From Acetatifactor muris (lineage in GTDB: Bacteria; Bacillota; Clostridia; Lachnospirales; Lachnospiraceae): a stretch of DNA of 37,804 bases. The first letter of the stretch is position 1, and the number at the start of each line of letters is the position of its first letter. Location of the stretch: NCBI GenBank assembly GCA_023663635.1, contig JAMPHD010000027.1:1-37804 (forward strand), written 5' to 3'. The notes under the pieces were generated by a model that saw only the letters and a program-made list of their open reading frames with translations, did no database searches and was not told where the DNA came from. A program made the position numbers and the translations under genes. Positions 24,550 through 32,750 of the stretch are shown here, one piece after another.

Positions 24550-24688
24550 GTATTTCTCCCATCCGGCCGTTTCCTGCCTTGAATATGGTCATTCCGTCAT
24601 ATCCCTCGGACTCCGCCCGCTCCATATGCGACAATAGCCGGCATACGAAGAATTTCCCGCGCCGGCTACCGCTCTCAAGCGACTTGGT

Positions 24689-24931
24689 CTATTCCTCTTC
24701 TTCCTCGTCGCCAAGAATTTTGATCTTGCCCTGATTGAGCTCCTCCACAGCCATGGAGAGCGGTTTCCGGATGTCCGTCTCCACCAACGGATCCTCTCCC
24801 GCAATGATCTGTCTGGCGCGCTTGGAAGTCGCCATGACGATGGAATAGCGGCTGTTGACCACAGGCGCCTCTCCGTTTTCCACCTCGCTGTTTACAACCT
24901 TTATCAAATCTGAATAAGACGGATGTAACAT
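24689..24931 (-). CDS. rpoZ: RNA polymerase omega subunit (80 aa)
   Basis: Small RNA polymerase assembly subunit. It shows the family core: HPSYSDLIKVV, then NSRYSIVMATSKRARQI, then KPLSMAVEELNQGKI, ending in an acidic DEEEEE tail. The ATG overlaps the gmk stop codon by one base (TAATG). Its own ribosome site, AGGAG, lies within the end of gmk. The gmk-rpoZ order is the usual one in Firmicutes. Confidence 0.95.
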   Translation of the reverse strand: MLHPSYSDLIKVVNSEVENGEAPVVNSRYSIVMATSKRARQIIAGEDPLVETDIRKPLSMAVEELNQGKIKILGDEEEEE

Positions 24932-25581
24932 TAATTTTGTGCTCCTTTCACGAAACCTTTCAGTTCCTCTCTGATTTCTTTTATGAATTCCTTCCTGCGA
25001 ACAGGCGCCCTGCGCGCGGCCTCCACGATCCCGTGAAGTTCCTCCACACAGGTCTTAAGATCATCATTTACAACTATATAATCATAGGCAGCCATGCCTT
25101 CTGATTCCTCACTCGCCCAGGCAAGGCGTTTGGCGATCACCTCGTCCGTCTCCGTCCCCCGTCCCTTGAGCCTGCGCTCCAACTCCGCCGCGGTGGGCGG
25201 CGTCACGAAGATCAGAAGGCTCTCCGGAAAGGATTCCTTGATCTTCAGGGCCCCCTGTATCTCTATCTCCAGGATCACGTTTCGGCCCGCCGACAGCTGC
25301 TCTTCCACATAGGCCCCGGGTGTCCCGTAGTAATTCCCGCAGTACTGCGCGTACTCGATCAGTCCGTTCTGCGCGATCTTCTCCTCAAAATGTTCCCTGT
25401 CCGTAAAAAAGTAATGGACTCCGTCCACTTCTCCCTCTCTCGGCGCCCTGGTGGTCATGGACACGGACAGTGCGTAATTGTCGTAGGTCTCCAGAATCTT
25501 CCGGACCAGAGTCCCTTTCCCCGCCCCGGAAAAACCGGATATAACGATCAAAATTCCTTTTTCAGATCCGCTGTTTCCCAT
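24931..25581 (-). CDS. gmk: Guanylate kinase (216 aa)
   Basis: Phosphorylates GMP to GDP with ATP. The P-loop [11 protein letters not shown] is at about 16-26, followed by [19 protein letters not shown] in the GMP-binding region and [15 protein letters not shown]. The start is 33 bases inside the end of remA, with GAGG 4 nt before the ATG, so the two frames overlap. Length is a little above the usual 205 because of an N-terminal MGNSGSEK stretch. Confidence 0.96.
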   Translation of the reverse strand: MGNSGSEKGILIVISGFSGAGKGTLVRKILETYDNYALSVSMTTRAPREGEVDGVHYFFTDREHFEEKIAQNGLIEYAQYCGNYYGTPGAYVEEQLSAGRNVILEIEIQGALKIKESFPESLLIFVTPPTAAELERRLKGRGTETDEVIAKRLAWASEESEGMAAYDYIVVNDDLKTCVEELHGIVEAARRAPVRRKEFIKEIREELKGFVKGAQN

Positions 25582-25853
25582 ATTTCCTCGCTCTCCCCGG
25601 ATCCGCCCGGCGTCTCCTGTCCCGGAATCTTCGCGCGGCCCGCCAAAGTCTCAGGCAGCAGCGCCGACAGCACCACCTGCCCGTTCTCCATCATCATCAC
25701 CGCCTTGGTCTTGCGCCCCTGGGTGGCATCGATGGCCGTCCCCTGCTCCTTTGCCCGCTGCACCATGCGCTTGATGGGCGCGGACTCCGGACTGACGATG
25801 GCGATGATCTTGTCCGTGTTCACGATGTTTCCGAAACCGATGTGAATCAGCAT
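25548..25853 (-). CDS. remA: RemA family regulator, DUF370 (101 aa)
   Basis: In Bacillus RemA is a DNA-binding ring-forming protein that activates biofilm matrix and osmoprotection genes. Residues 1-75 match the family closely: [19 protein letters not shown], then [21 protein letters not shown], then [19 protein letters not shown]. Bacillus RemA is about 89 aa; here an extra polar tail overlaps the gmk start by 34 nt. GGAGG lies 4 nt before the ATG at 25853, and the longer upstream reading is a shadow of yicC. The yicC-remA-gmk-rpoZ order is conserved in Firmicutes. Confidence 0.94.
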   Translation of the reverse strand: MLIHIGFGNIVNTDKIIAIVSPESAPIKRMVQRAKEQGTAIDATQGRKTKAVMMMENGQVVLSALLPETLAGRAKIPGQETPGGSGESEEIWETADLKKEF

Positions 25854-25863
25854 ACAGCCTCCG

Positions 25864-26742
25864 TTACTCGATATTCTGTATCTGCTCCCGCACCTTCTCG
25901 ATCTCCGTCTTGAGCTCGATGGCGCAGTTGGATATCTCCAGATCATTGCACTTGGACAGCGTGGTGTTGGCCTCCCGATTCATCTCCTGGGCGATGAAAT
26001 CCAGTTTGCGCCCGATACAGCCGCCCTCCTCCAAAGTGTTCCTCGTGGTCTCAATATGGCTGCGCAGACGCACCAGTTCCTCGTCCACACAGACTTTGTC
26101 CGCAAAGATGGTCACCTCCGTCAAAAGCCGTGACTCATCCACCGTGTTGTCGCTCAAAAGTTCTCTGACCTTGTCCTCCAGTCTCTGCCTGTACTCAGCC
26201 ACCACCTTCGGCGAGCGGTCAGAGATATAATCCACCAGTTCCAACATGCCGTCCAACTTGGAGAGGAGATCTTTCCTGAGCTGTTCTCCCTCGGTGACTC
26301 GCGTCTCCAGGAACATCTCCGCGGCTCCTTTGATGGCCCGCTGCAGCTCCTTCCACAGTTCCTCCTCGTCCACATCCTGCTCTTCCATGGTGAAGACCTC
26401 GGGATATTTGGAGAGAGTGGACACCCGGATATCATCGTCCAACCCGAAATCCTCCGCCATCCGGCGCAGATACTTCAGATATTCCTCCGCCACCTCTCTG
26501 TTGTAGCGGACACCGGAGTTGTTGTCCGAGAAATCCTCGTAGGTGATGAACACATCCACCTTGCCGCGGGAAATGTAATTCTTCAGCTCGCCGCGGATAG
26601 CGGACTCAAAGAAGTTCAGTTTCTTCGGCATCTTGATGTTGACATCCAGATAACGGTGGTTGACGGACTTCATCTCCACCGTAAATTTCCTGTTGTTCTC
26701 AGCGATCTCACATCTGCCGAAACCGGTCATGCTCTTAATCAT
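25864..26742 (-). CDS. YicC family endoribonuclease (292 aa)
   Basis: YicC proteins act in RNA turnover. The N-terminus IKSMTGFGR and the following [21 protein letters not shown] are the family hallmark. The C-terminal DUF1732 region is also clear: [23 protein letters not shown] near the end. I place the start at 26742 because GGGGG lies 6 nt upstream and the family begins there; the longer reading adds 17 residues covering the promoter leader. It heads a seven-gene operon and is preceded by a near-consensus promoter. Confidence 0.94.
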   Translation of the reverse strand: MIKSMTGFGRCEIAENNRKFTVEMKSVNHRYLDVNIKMPKKLNFFESAIRGELKNYISRGKVDVFITYEDFSDNNSGVRYNREVAEEYLKYLRRMAEDFGLDDDIRVSTLSKYPEVFTMEEQDVDEEELWKELQRAIKGAAEMFLETRVTEGEQLRKDLLSKLDGMLELVDYISDRSPKVVAEYRQRLEDKVRELLSDNTVDESRLLTEVTIFADKVCVDEELVRLRSHIETTRNTLEEGGCIGRKLDFIAQEMNREANTTLSKCNDLEISNCAIELKTEIEKVREQIQNIE

Positions 26743-26799
26743 CTGTATCCCCCATCCGACAGTCCCCACTGTCAAATTGCTAAACCCATACATTTTCTT

Positions 26800-26828
26800 A
26801 TTATAAAATAAGTCCGAAACAGAGTCAA
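26800..26828 (-). promoter_or_regulatory. Sigma-A promoter of the yicC-to-cinA operon
   Basis: TTGACT (26823-26828), 17-bp spacer, perfect TATAAT (26800-26805) on the minus strand. No other good promoter or terminator is visible until after cinA, so seven genes are probably co-transcribed. Confidence 0.88.
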
Positions 26829-26871
26829 GTGTTCACCCGCACAAACCTGCAGCGCCTCCGCAAACCATGTC

Positions 26872-28221
26872 TCACAATCCCAGGAGCATTCCCGCCACCG
26901 TACAGTAAATGAGCAGGGAGAGCGCGTCCACAATGGTGGTGATGAACGGGCTGGCCATGACCGCGGGGTCAAATCCGATGCGCTTGGCCCCGATAGGCAG
27001 AAGACACCCCACCAACATGGCCATCACCACGGCCGCCATCAGCGTGATGCACACCACCAGAGCCACCTCCACGCTCACCCGGTCAAAGATCAGGAGCTTG
27101 CAAAAGTTGGCGGCGGAGAGACACAATCCGCACAGAAGGGCCACACGCACCTCCTTGAAGACCACTTTGGGCACATCGCGGTACTCGATCTCCCCCAGCG
27201 ACAATCCACGGATCACCGTCACACTGGCCTGTCCCCCGGCATTGCCCCCCGTGTCCATCAGCATGGGAATGAACGCGATCAGCACCGCGCAGGCGCTCAG
27301 CGCGTCCTCAAAACTCGTGAGGATCGCTCCCGTGAAAGTGGCGGAGATCATCAGCATCAGGAGCCATGGAATCCTCTTTTTAAAAGTCTCCCGGACCGTA
27401 GTTCTCATATAGGGCTTATCGCCGGGCACGATAGCCGCCATCTTCTCCATATCCTCCGTGGTCTCTTCCTCCATGATATCCACGATATCATCCACGGTGA
27501 TGATGCCCACCAGACGGTTCTCGTTGTCCACCACGGGCATGGTGGTAAAGTCGTATTTCTTGAACTGCGCGGCAACTTCCTCCTGATCCATGAGGGTTCC
27601 CAGCGCGATCACATTCTCATGCATGATATTGCCGATGCGCTCCTCCGGATCGGACAGGAGCAGATACCGGAGCGCAACGGTTCCCACGAGCCGCCTCTGC
27701 GAGTCCAACACATAGCAGACATTGATGGTCTCACTGTCCGGCCCCACTGCGCGGATGTGGGCGATGGCCCCCTCCACGGTGAGATTTTCCTTGAGATCCA
27801 CATACTCCACCGTCATGATGCTGCCCGCGGAATCCTCCGGGTAGCGCAGCAGATGATTGATGTCACGGCGGGTCTCCGCATTGGTATTCTCCAAAATTCT
27901 GGTCACCACATTGGCCGGCATCTCCTCCAACAGATCCGTGGCGTCATCGGCCATCAGATTGTCGATGATGTTGGCCGCCTCTCTTTCGGAGAGGGCCGCA
28001 ATGATGGTCTGCTGCGTGTCGGGCTCCATATAGGAAAAGACATCCGCCGCCAGATCCTTGGGGAGGATCCGGAACACGCGGAGAAGTTTCTCCTCCTCCA
28101 GTTCCTCCATAAGGGCTGCCGCGTCCGCCTCGTTCATCTCCGCCAGGGACTGGCGCAGTCCGGTATATTGCTTGGTGTCCAGAAGCGCAAGCAATTCTTC
28201 CAATGTCAAGATCTCATCCAT
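26872..28221 (-). CDS. mgtE: MgtE magnesium transporter (449 aa)
   Basis: Mg2+-gated Mg2+ channel. The cytosolic N domain (about 1-125) is helical, with the repeated DAADVFSYM and NIIDNLMADDATDLLEEMP pattern. Two CBS domains follow (about 130-250), with SAGSIMTVEYVDL and IGIITVDDIVDIMEEE. The membrane domain (about 275-449) has five helices and the pore-forming PMLMDTGGNAGGQAS motif. Length fits Bacillus MgtE (451). I choose the ATG at 28221 with GGAG 6 nt before it over an upstream TTG. No M-box riboswitch fits in the short gap to the IMPACT gene. Confidence 0.96.
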   Translation of the reverse strand: MDEILTLEELLALLDTKQYTGLRQSLAEMNEADAAALMEELEEEKLLRVFRILPKDLAADVFSYMEPDTQQTIIAALSEREAANIIDNLMADDATDLLEEMPANVVTRILENTNAETRRDINHLLRYPEDSAGSIMTVEYVDLKENLTVEGAIAHIRAVGPDSETINVCYVLDSQRRLVGTVALRYLLLSDPEERIGNIMHENVIALGTLMDQEEVAAQFKKYDFTTMPVVDNENRLVGIITVDDIVDIMEEETTEDMEKMAAIVPGDKPYMRTTVRETFKKRIPWLLMLMISATFTGAILTSFEDALSACAVLIAFIPMLMDTGGNAGGQASVTVIRGLSLGEIEYRDVPKVVFKEVRVALLCGLCLSAANFCKLLIFDRVSVEVALVVCITLMAAVVMAMLVGCLLPIGAKRIGFDPAVMASPFITTIVDALSLLIYCTVAGMLLGL

Positions 28222-28291
28222 TCCGTTCTCCTTCAATATACCCTTTTCCTTCAATATGCCTATCCCTCACTCTCTCAATATACCTTTTTCC
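28222..28291. repeat. Short tandem repeat in the mgtE leader
   Basis: The minus strand has three spaced copies of an ATATTGA(A/G)RGA-type unit between the upstream stop codon and the mgtE ribosome site. One copy supplies the AAGGAG used by mgtE. Confidence 0.55.
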
Positions 28292-28921
28292 CTACTCCCT
28301 GTCAATGTAATAACGCTCCTGCAGTTTCCGAATCCGGGCCCTGCCGAATGTGGCTTCTGTCAGCTCGGAGCAAAACGTCTGCTCCTCCGAAACGGGGATC
28401 AGGATCCGCAGCCGCACCACATCCGCGTACTCGCTCTCTTCCGGCTCCACGCCCTGCTCCCCCAACAGATGCAGGATTCTGCCGATGCCGTTGTAATCCG
28501 TCGTGATCTCCAATTCGCAGCCCAAGCGGTTGAGCCCCGTGACGCACCGGGCGAGCCCCTCCTGCGCCGCCCGGGTGTATGCCCGCGCCAGACCGCCGGT
28601 CCCCAGGAGCACGCCGCCGAAATATCTCGTCACTACCACGGCCACATTCCGCACCTGCGCCCCCAGCAGCACCTCGAGTATAGGTCTCCCCGCGGTGCCG
28701 GAGGGCTCCCCGTCATCGCTGCACCGGGTCGTCTCCCCCCTGCCGCCGATGACAAAGGCGGAACAGTTATGTCTGGCGTCCCAGTATTTTTTCTTCACGC
28801 CCTCAATAAACCTGAGAGCCTCCTCCTCCGTGGCGCAGGGGGCCACCGTGGCGATAAAACGGGATTTTTTCTCCACGATCTCCCCCTCGCCGCCCTGAAG
28901 CAGCACCCTGTAAGAATCCAT
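28292..28921 (-). CDS. IMPACT/YigZ family protein (209 aa)
   Basis: Conserved protein of the UPF0029 family; its biochemical role in bacteria is not settled, though its eukaryotic relative IMPACT acts on translation control. The signature SDDGEPSGTAGRPILEVL is present, with KKSRFIATVAP before it and VVVTRYFGGVLLGTGGL after it. A C-terminal ferredoxin-like domain (about 130-209) completes the family architecture. The start is uncertain: I prefer the ATG at 28921 (MDSYRVLL), with GGGG about 9 nt upstream, over an ATG five codons earlier with no site. It is first in a two-gene unit with mgtE. Confidence 0.9.
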   Translation of the reverse strand: MDSYRVLLQGGEGEIVEKKSRFIATVAPCATEEEALRFIEGVKKKYWDARHNCSAFVIGGRGETTRCSDDGEPSGTAGRPILEVLLGAQVRNVAVVVTRYFGGVLLGTGGLARAYTRAAQEGLARCVTGLNRLGCELEITTDYNGIGRILHLLGEQGVEPEESEYADVVRLRILIPVSEEQTFCSELTEATFGRARIRKLQERYYIDRE

Positions 28922-28980
28922 ACCTCTCATCCCCATATTATCAAATGGCAGTGTTTACATTCTTTTTACGCATTCTTAAC

Positions 28981-29009
28981 ATTTTAGCATATTTTGTCCA
29001 AAATGTGAA
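28981..29009 (-). promoter_or_regulatory. Promoter of the IMPACT-mgtE unit
   Basis: TTCACA (29004-29009), 17-bp spacer ending TGC, then TAAAAT (28981-28986): an extended -10 promoter on the minus strand. Confidence 0.75.
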
Positions 29010-29056
29010 ACAATTCTTAATAACGGAAAGAAAACCTTTATTTACATATTCTTTTT

Positions 29057-29065
29057 TGGTATAAT
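29057..29065 (+). promoter_or_regulatory. Extended -10 promoter of the class A PBP gene
   Basis: TGGTATAAT gives an extended -10 with a perfect TATAAT at 29060-29065. The -35 region is AT-rich without a good hexamer, as is common for extended -10 promoters. Confidence 0.65.
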
Positions 29066-29142
29066 ATAGAGAATCGTAAAGTCGGATACTATGTCCGCGG
29101 GCCGAAAAGGCGGGCTGCGGGCGATTAAGGAAGGCGAACCAT

Positions 29143-31848
29143 ATGAATTACGGCAAAAGAGGTGTCCGCCAAAAACAGCGGGCGTTAAATTCCAAGGCAG
29201 GCAAATGGGGCAGAAAGCTCGTTTTGACCTGCGTCAAACTGACGTTGGTCGCAGTGGTGGGCATCGGCATCTGCGGCGCGGCTGCCGCCATCGGCATGTT
29301 CCACGGCATACTGGAGGGCACGCCCAACATCCGGGTCAGCGAAGTGGTGGCGCCCGGACAGGCCACCATCGTGTATGACAGAGAGGGCAATGAGATCGAC
29401 CAATACGTCAGCACCAACTCCAACCGTATCGAAGTGACGATCGACCAGGTGCCCAAGCATCTGGGACAGGCCTTTGTGGCCATTGAGGACGAGCGTTTCT
29501 ATCAGCACAACGGCATCGACATGAAGGGAATCGTCCGCTCGGGTTGGCAGTTTCTCATCACGCTGGGCAAGGAGAAACAGGGCGCCAGCACCATCACGCA
29601 GCAGCTTTTGAAGAACACCGTCTTCACCACCTGGACCGAGGAGGACGGCAATCTGGTCAAGATGGTCAAGCGCAAACTGCAGGAGCAGTATCTGGCTCTG
29701 GAGCTGACCAAGAACACCACCAAGGACGAGGTGCTCCTGCGCTACATGAACGCCATCAATCTGGGACAGAACACCTTGGGCGTGGAGGCCGCGTCCCTGC
29801 GGTACTTCGGCAAGTCCTGCTCCGAGCTCACCATCTCGGAGAGCGCGGTCATTGCCAGCATCACCCAGAATCCCTCCGCCAACAATCCCATCCGCTACCC
29901 GGAGAACAACGCGAAACGCCGCAAAACCTGTCTGGACAAGATGCAGGAACTGGGATTTATCACCAAGGCGGAATATGACGAGGCCATAGCGGACACGGAC
30001 GATGTCTACGAGCGCATCAGTCTCCATGACGTGGACTTCAAGGTGGGTGACACCACCTCCGGCTCCTATTTCTCGGATGCCTTATATGAGCAGGTGCTGA
30101 AGGATCTGGTAGCCGCCGGCTACCCCGAGGTCACGGCGGAATACATGATGTCCTCCGGCGGACTGCGCATCGACTCCACCATGGATCCCAAGATCCAGCG
30201 CATCGCGGACGAGGAATTCGCCAACGAGGAGAACTACAACACCAATGTCCACTGGTATCTGAACTACGCGCTGACCATAACGGATTCCAACAGTGAGAAA
30301 CACAATTACAGCAAAGAGAATATGATGACCTGGTTCAAGGAGTACAGGGACAAGAGTTTTAACCTGATCTTCGCGTCTCAGGACGCCGCCTACGAGGCCA
30401 TCGACCTCTACCGTGGAGCCATGATGGAGACCTTGGGCATGCCCGCGGACTCCGAGAGCTTTGAGGAGAGCATTTCCATGACGGCGCAGCCCCAGGCCGC
30501 CATCGTCATTGAGGACCAATCCTCCGGATATGTGGTGGCCATGGTGGGCGGACGAGGCAACAAGGAGGGACGCCGCACCTTAAACCGCGCCACCGCGGCG
30601 GGCAGTTCTCCGGGCTCCACCTTCAAGGTTCTGGCAGCCTTCGCGCCCGCTCTGGACTCCAACGGCCAGACTCTGGCCACGGTCTACAATGACGCGCCCT
30701 TCAACTATGACGACGGCAAGCCCGTGAGCAACTGGTATGACGAGGAGAAAGTGGGCTACAAGGGCGTCTGCTCCATCCGATACGCCATTGAGCAGTCCCT
30801 GAACATCATCGCCGTGAAGACTTTCACCGTGATCTCGCCCCAGTTGGGCTATGACTATCTGGTCAACCATTTCGGCATCACCACCCTCACGGACGGCGAG
30901 TGGATCGGCAACCAATGGTTCACCGATGTGAACCAGCCCACCGCCATCGGCGGCGTCACCCACGGCGTGAGCCCTTATGAGCTGAACGCCGCCTATGCGT
31001 CCATTGCCAATCAGGGCACTTACATGACCCCCAAACTCTACACCAGAGTCACGGACGCGGACGGCAATGTCATTCTGGACAACACCGCTCCCTCAGGCCG
31101 CCAGGTGCTGAAGGAGACCACGGCTTTCCTGCTCACGGATGCCATGATGGATGTGGTGACCAAGGGCACCGGCACCCGCTGCAATTTTAATTCCAACATG
31201 GCCATCGCCGGCAAGACGGGCACATCCCAGAAAACTCAGGACGTCTGGTTCGCGGGATACACGCCCTATTACACCGCCACCGTGTGGGCCGGCTATGACA
31301 ACAACGTGACCCTCAACACCAGCTCCAAGGACGCTGTGAACGAGTCCAACACGGCCAAGAAACTGTGGCGCGCCATCATGAAACGCGTCCATGAAGATCT
31401 GCCCAATGAGACTTTCCCCATCCCCGAGGGGCTGATACAAATGCAGGTCTGCTCCAAGTCCGGCAAACTTCCCACCCCCGGTCTCTGCGAGGAACAGGGA
31501 CATGTGATCACGGAATATTTTGCCGAGGGGACGGAGCCCACCGAACTGTGTGACGTGCACTATCAGGGACGCATCTGTGCCTACAGCGGACTGATCGCCA
31601 CGGCGGAATGTCCTTTCGCCTACGACGGGATCACCATACTCTCCCTTCCGGAGGATCCGGCGCTGCTCAACGGCTCTACCTCCATCATTGAAAATGAGGA
31701 TGGAACGCAGTCCGTGATCGTGCCCAGAACATCCAACATCTGCCCCCATGACGCGATGTTCTTCCTGGATCCCAACTACGAGGCCGTTTTGAACCAACAG
31801 CAGTGGGAGATGAACCTGCGGGGCGGCTACTACAGCGAGGACGAGTAA
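29143..31848 (+). CDS. Class A penicillin-binding protein, PBP1A type (901 aa)
   Basis: Bifunctional peptidoglycan synthase. A basic cytosolic start (1-25) and one membrane anchor (about 28-52) lead to the GT51 glycosyltransferase domain with EDERFYQHNG (115-124) and QGASTITQQLLKN (146-158). The transpeptidase domain has catalytic Ser492 in STFK (492-495), SLN at 552-554 and KTGTS at 691-695. The C-terminal region beyond about 765 has repeated Cys motifs (CSKSGKLPTPGLC, CAYSG, AECP, NICPH). Its role is unknown; it may be a disulfide- or metal-stabilised extracellular module. The ATG has GGAAGG about 8 nt upstream. The gene is monocistronic and ends at a bidirectional terminator. Confidence 0.96.
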   Translation: MNYGKRGVRQKQRALNSKAGKWGRKLVLTCVKLTLVAVVGIGICGAAAAIGMFHGILEGTPNIRVSEVVAPGQATIVYDREGNEIDQYVSTNSNRIEVTIDQVPKHLGQAFVAIEDERFYQHNGIDMKGIVRSGWQFLITLGKEKQGASTITQQLLKNTVFTTWTEEDGNLVKMVKRKLQEQYLALELTKNTTKDEVLLRYMNAINLGQNTLGVEAASLRYFGKSCSELTISESAVIASITQNPSANNPIRYPENNAKRRKTCLDKMQELGFITKAEYDEAIADTDDVYERISLHDVDFKVGDTTSGSYFSDALYEQVLKDLVAAGYPEVTAEYMMSSGGLRIDSTMDPKIQRIADEEFANEENYNTNVHWYLNYALTITDSNSEKHNYSKENMMTWFKEYRDKSFNLIFASQDAAYEAIDLYRGAMMETLGMPADSESFEESISMTAQPQAAIVIEDQSSGYVVAMVGGRGNKEGRRTLNRATAAGSSPGSTFKVLAAFAPALDSNGQTLATVYNDAPFNYDDGKPVSNWYDEEKVGYKGVCSIRYAIEQSLNIIAVKTFTVISPQLGYDYLVNHFGITTLTDGEWIGNQWFTDVNQPTAIGGVTHGVSPYELNAAYASIANQGTYMTPKLYTRVTDADGNVILDNTAPSGRQVLKETTAFLLTDAMMDVVTKGTGTRCNFNSNMAIAGKTGTSQKTQDVWFAGYTPYYTATVWAGYDNNVTLNTSSKDAVNESNTAKKLWRAIMKRVHEDLPNETFPIPEGLIQMQVCSKSGKLPTPGLCEEQGHVITEYFAEGTEPTELCDVHYQGRICAYSGLIATAECPFAYDGITILSLPEDPALLNGSTSIIENEDGTQSVIVPRTSNICPHDAMFFLDPNYEAVLNQQQWEMNLRGGYYSEDE

Positions 31849-31891
31849 TCAAATACCCCGCAACATGTTCCTCGAACTGCCCTTATGTTAA

Positions 31892-31936
31892 AAATGCCCT
31901 GACGTCGGGAACAAACTCCCGCCCGTCAGGGCATTT
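31892..31936. terminator. Bidirectional terminator
   Basis: AAATGCCCTGACG pairs with CGTCAGGGCATTT; an inner CGGGA/TCCCG pair narrows the loop. The minus side is followed by a run of five T and the plus side by TTTCT. It serves the PBP gene and the convergent small gene at 31976. Confidence 0.88.
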
Positions 31937-31975
31937 CTGATAACCCGACTCTTCGACCGTCGGATTCCATCGTCC

Positions 31976-32254
31976 TTAAATCCCTTTGATCTCGCGGATC
32001 TTCTTCTGCAGATCCTCCACTCCCGCCTGCGCGTTCAGGATGGCGTGACGCTGTTTGCCGAAAGGCGCGTCCTCCACATCTTTGTACTGCTCCATGAACA
32101 GGCGTCCGATCTCCATATAATTCTTCTTGATCACTTCCTCGCAGGTGGCGATCTGACTCTTCAGATTGGCGATCTCCGCCAACTCCTTCGCCTTGTCGGC
32201 CGCCCCTTTTCCCACAGTGGTGATGGTATCCCCTATCTTCTCAAAAATTTCCAT
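31976..32254 (-). CDS. Small helical hypothetical protein (92 aa)
   Basis: Function not recognised. It is almost wholly helical and charged: FEKIGDTITTVGKGAADKAKELAEIANLKSQ at the start, a middle CEEVIKKNYMEIGRLFMEQY, and a last helix LNAQAGVEDLQKKIREIKGI. It probably forms a coiled coil, with no signal or membrane segment. Similar short proteins, some with an added zinc ribbon, occur in Lachnospiraceae as I recall; no ribbon cysteines are present here. I place the start at 32254 because the reading upstream covers the promoter. AAGGA lies about 10 nt before the ATG. It has its own promoter and terminator. Confidence 0.75.
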   Translation of the reverse strand: MEIFEKIGDTITTVGKGAADKAKELAEIANLKSQIATCEEVIKKNYMEIGRLFMEQYKDVEDAPFGKQRHAILNAQAGVEDLQKKIREIKGI

Positions 32255-32303
32255 CCTGCTACCGTCCTTCCCGGCCCGTACCGGCCTGCCTTGCGCTATA
32301 TTC

Positions 32304-32332
32304 AGTATATCTGCTTTTTCAGAATAGGGCAA
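32304..32332 (-). promoter_or_regulatory. Promoter of the small helical protein gene
   Basis: TTGCCC (32327-32332), 17-bp spacer, TATACT (32304-32309) on the minus strand. Its -35 lies 8 bp from the -35 of the divergent promoter. Confidence 0.7.
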
Positions 32333-32340
32333 GTATTTCA

Positions 32341-32370
32341 TTGCACTTTCTCCGATAAGTGTGCTATAAT
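32341..32370 (+). promoter_or_regulatory. Promoter of the 95-aa unknown gene
   Basis: TTGCAC (32341-32346), 18-bp spacer, perfect TATAAT (32365-32370). The short leader contains a GCCGC-ATAC-GCGGC hairpin. Confidence 0.75.
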
Positions 32371-32407
32371 AATGATGTGCCGCATACGCGGCGGAATGAG
32401 GGAAGAT

Positions 32408-32695
32408 ATGCAACCGTTATACACAGCTCTGAAAGTAAACAATGAAATCGAACTCTGTGAGTTGGAGGCCGGCGAATGCAAGAAGAAGATCGAGCATGAG
32501 CTTTTAAAGAACCACATCTCCTACTACATACGCTGGCCCAAGACATCCATCTTCAGCCGTCGGAAGAACATCTGCATCATCTGCATCAACGACAATTCCA
32601 GAGATGCGGCAGAGGAGATCGTGCGCTCCATCTGCGCGGAAAACGGCTTTGAGGTAAAATTTCTGATGAAACACTCCCCCAACCATTTTCTGTGA
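32408..32695 (+). CDS. Hypothetical protein (95 aa)
   Basis: Function not recognised. I start it at 32408 (MQPLYTALK), with GAGGG 5 nt upstream and a promoter at proper distance; the longer in-frame reading is antisense to the neighbouring small gene. The first 40 residues are helical and charged (NEIELCELEAGECKKKIEHELLKNH). Residues 45-75 include a hydrophobic strand NICIICIN. The end is basic and aromatic (FLMKHSPNHFL). Two cysteine pairs occur (positions about 18 and 25, and 57 and 60) but the spacing does not match a known zinc motif. The small alpha/beta pattern could be a ligand- or partner-binding domain. Confidence 0.7.
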   Translation: MQPLYTALKVNNEIELCELEAGECKKKIEHELLKNHISYYIRWPKTSIFSRRKNICIICINDNSRDAAEEIVRSICAENGFEVKFLMKHSPNHFL

Positions 32696-32706
32696 TCTCG
32701 TCTCCG

Positions 32707-32750
32707 CCCGTTTTTATCTCTGCGCATTTTTATCTCTGTCCATTTTTCTC
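32707..32750. repeat. 16-bp tandem repeat over the histidine kinase stop codon
   Basis: Units CCCGTTTTTATCTCTG (32707-32722) and CGCATTTTTATCTCTG (32723-32738) are followed by a partial TCCATTTTTCTC unit. The second unit contains the kinase stop codon (32730-32732). Confidence 0.8.

Noticed and set aside
28222..28300. M-box magnesium riboswitch before mgtE
   Set aside because: The space between the upstream gene and mgtE is only about 70 bp and made of short repeats, too small for the M-box.
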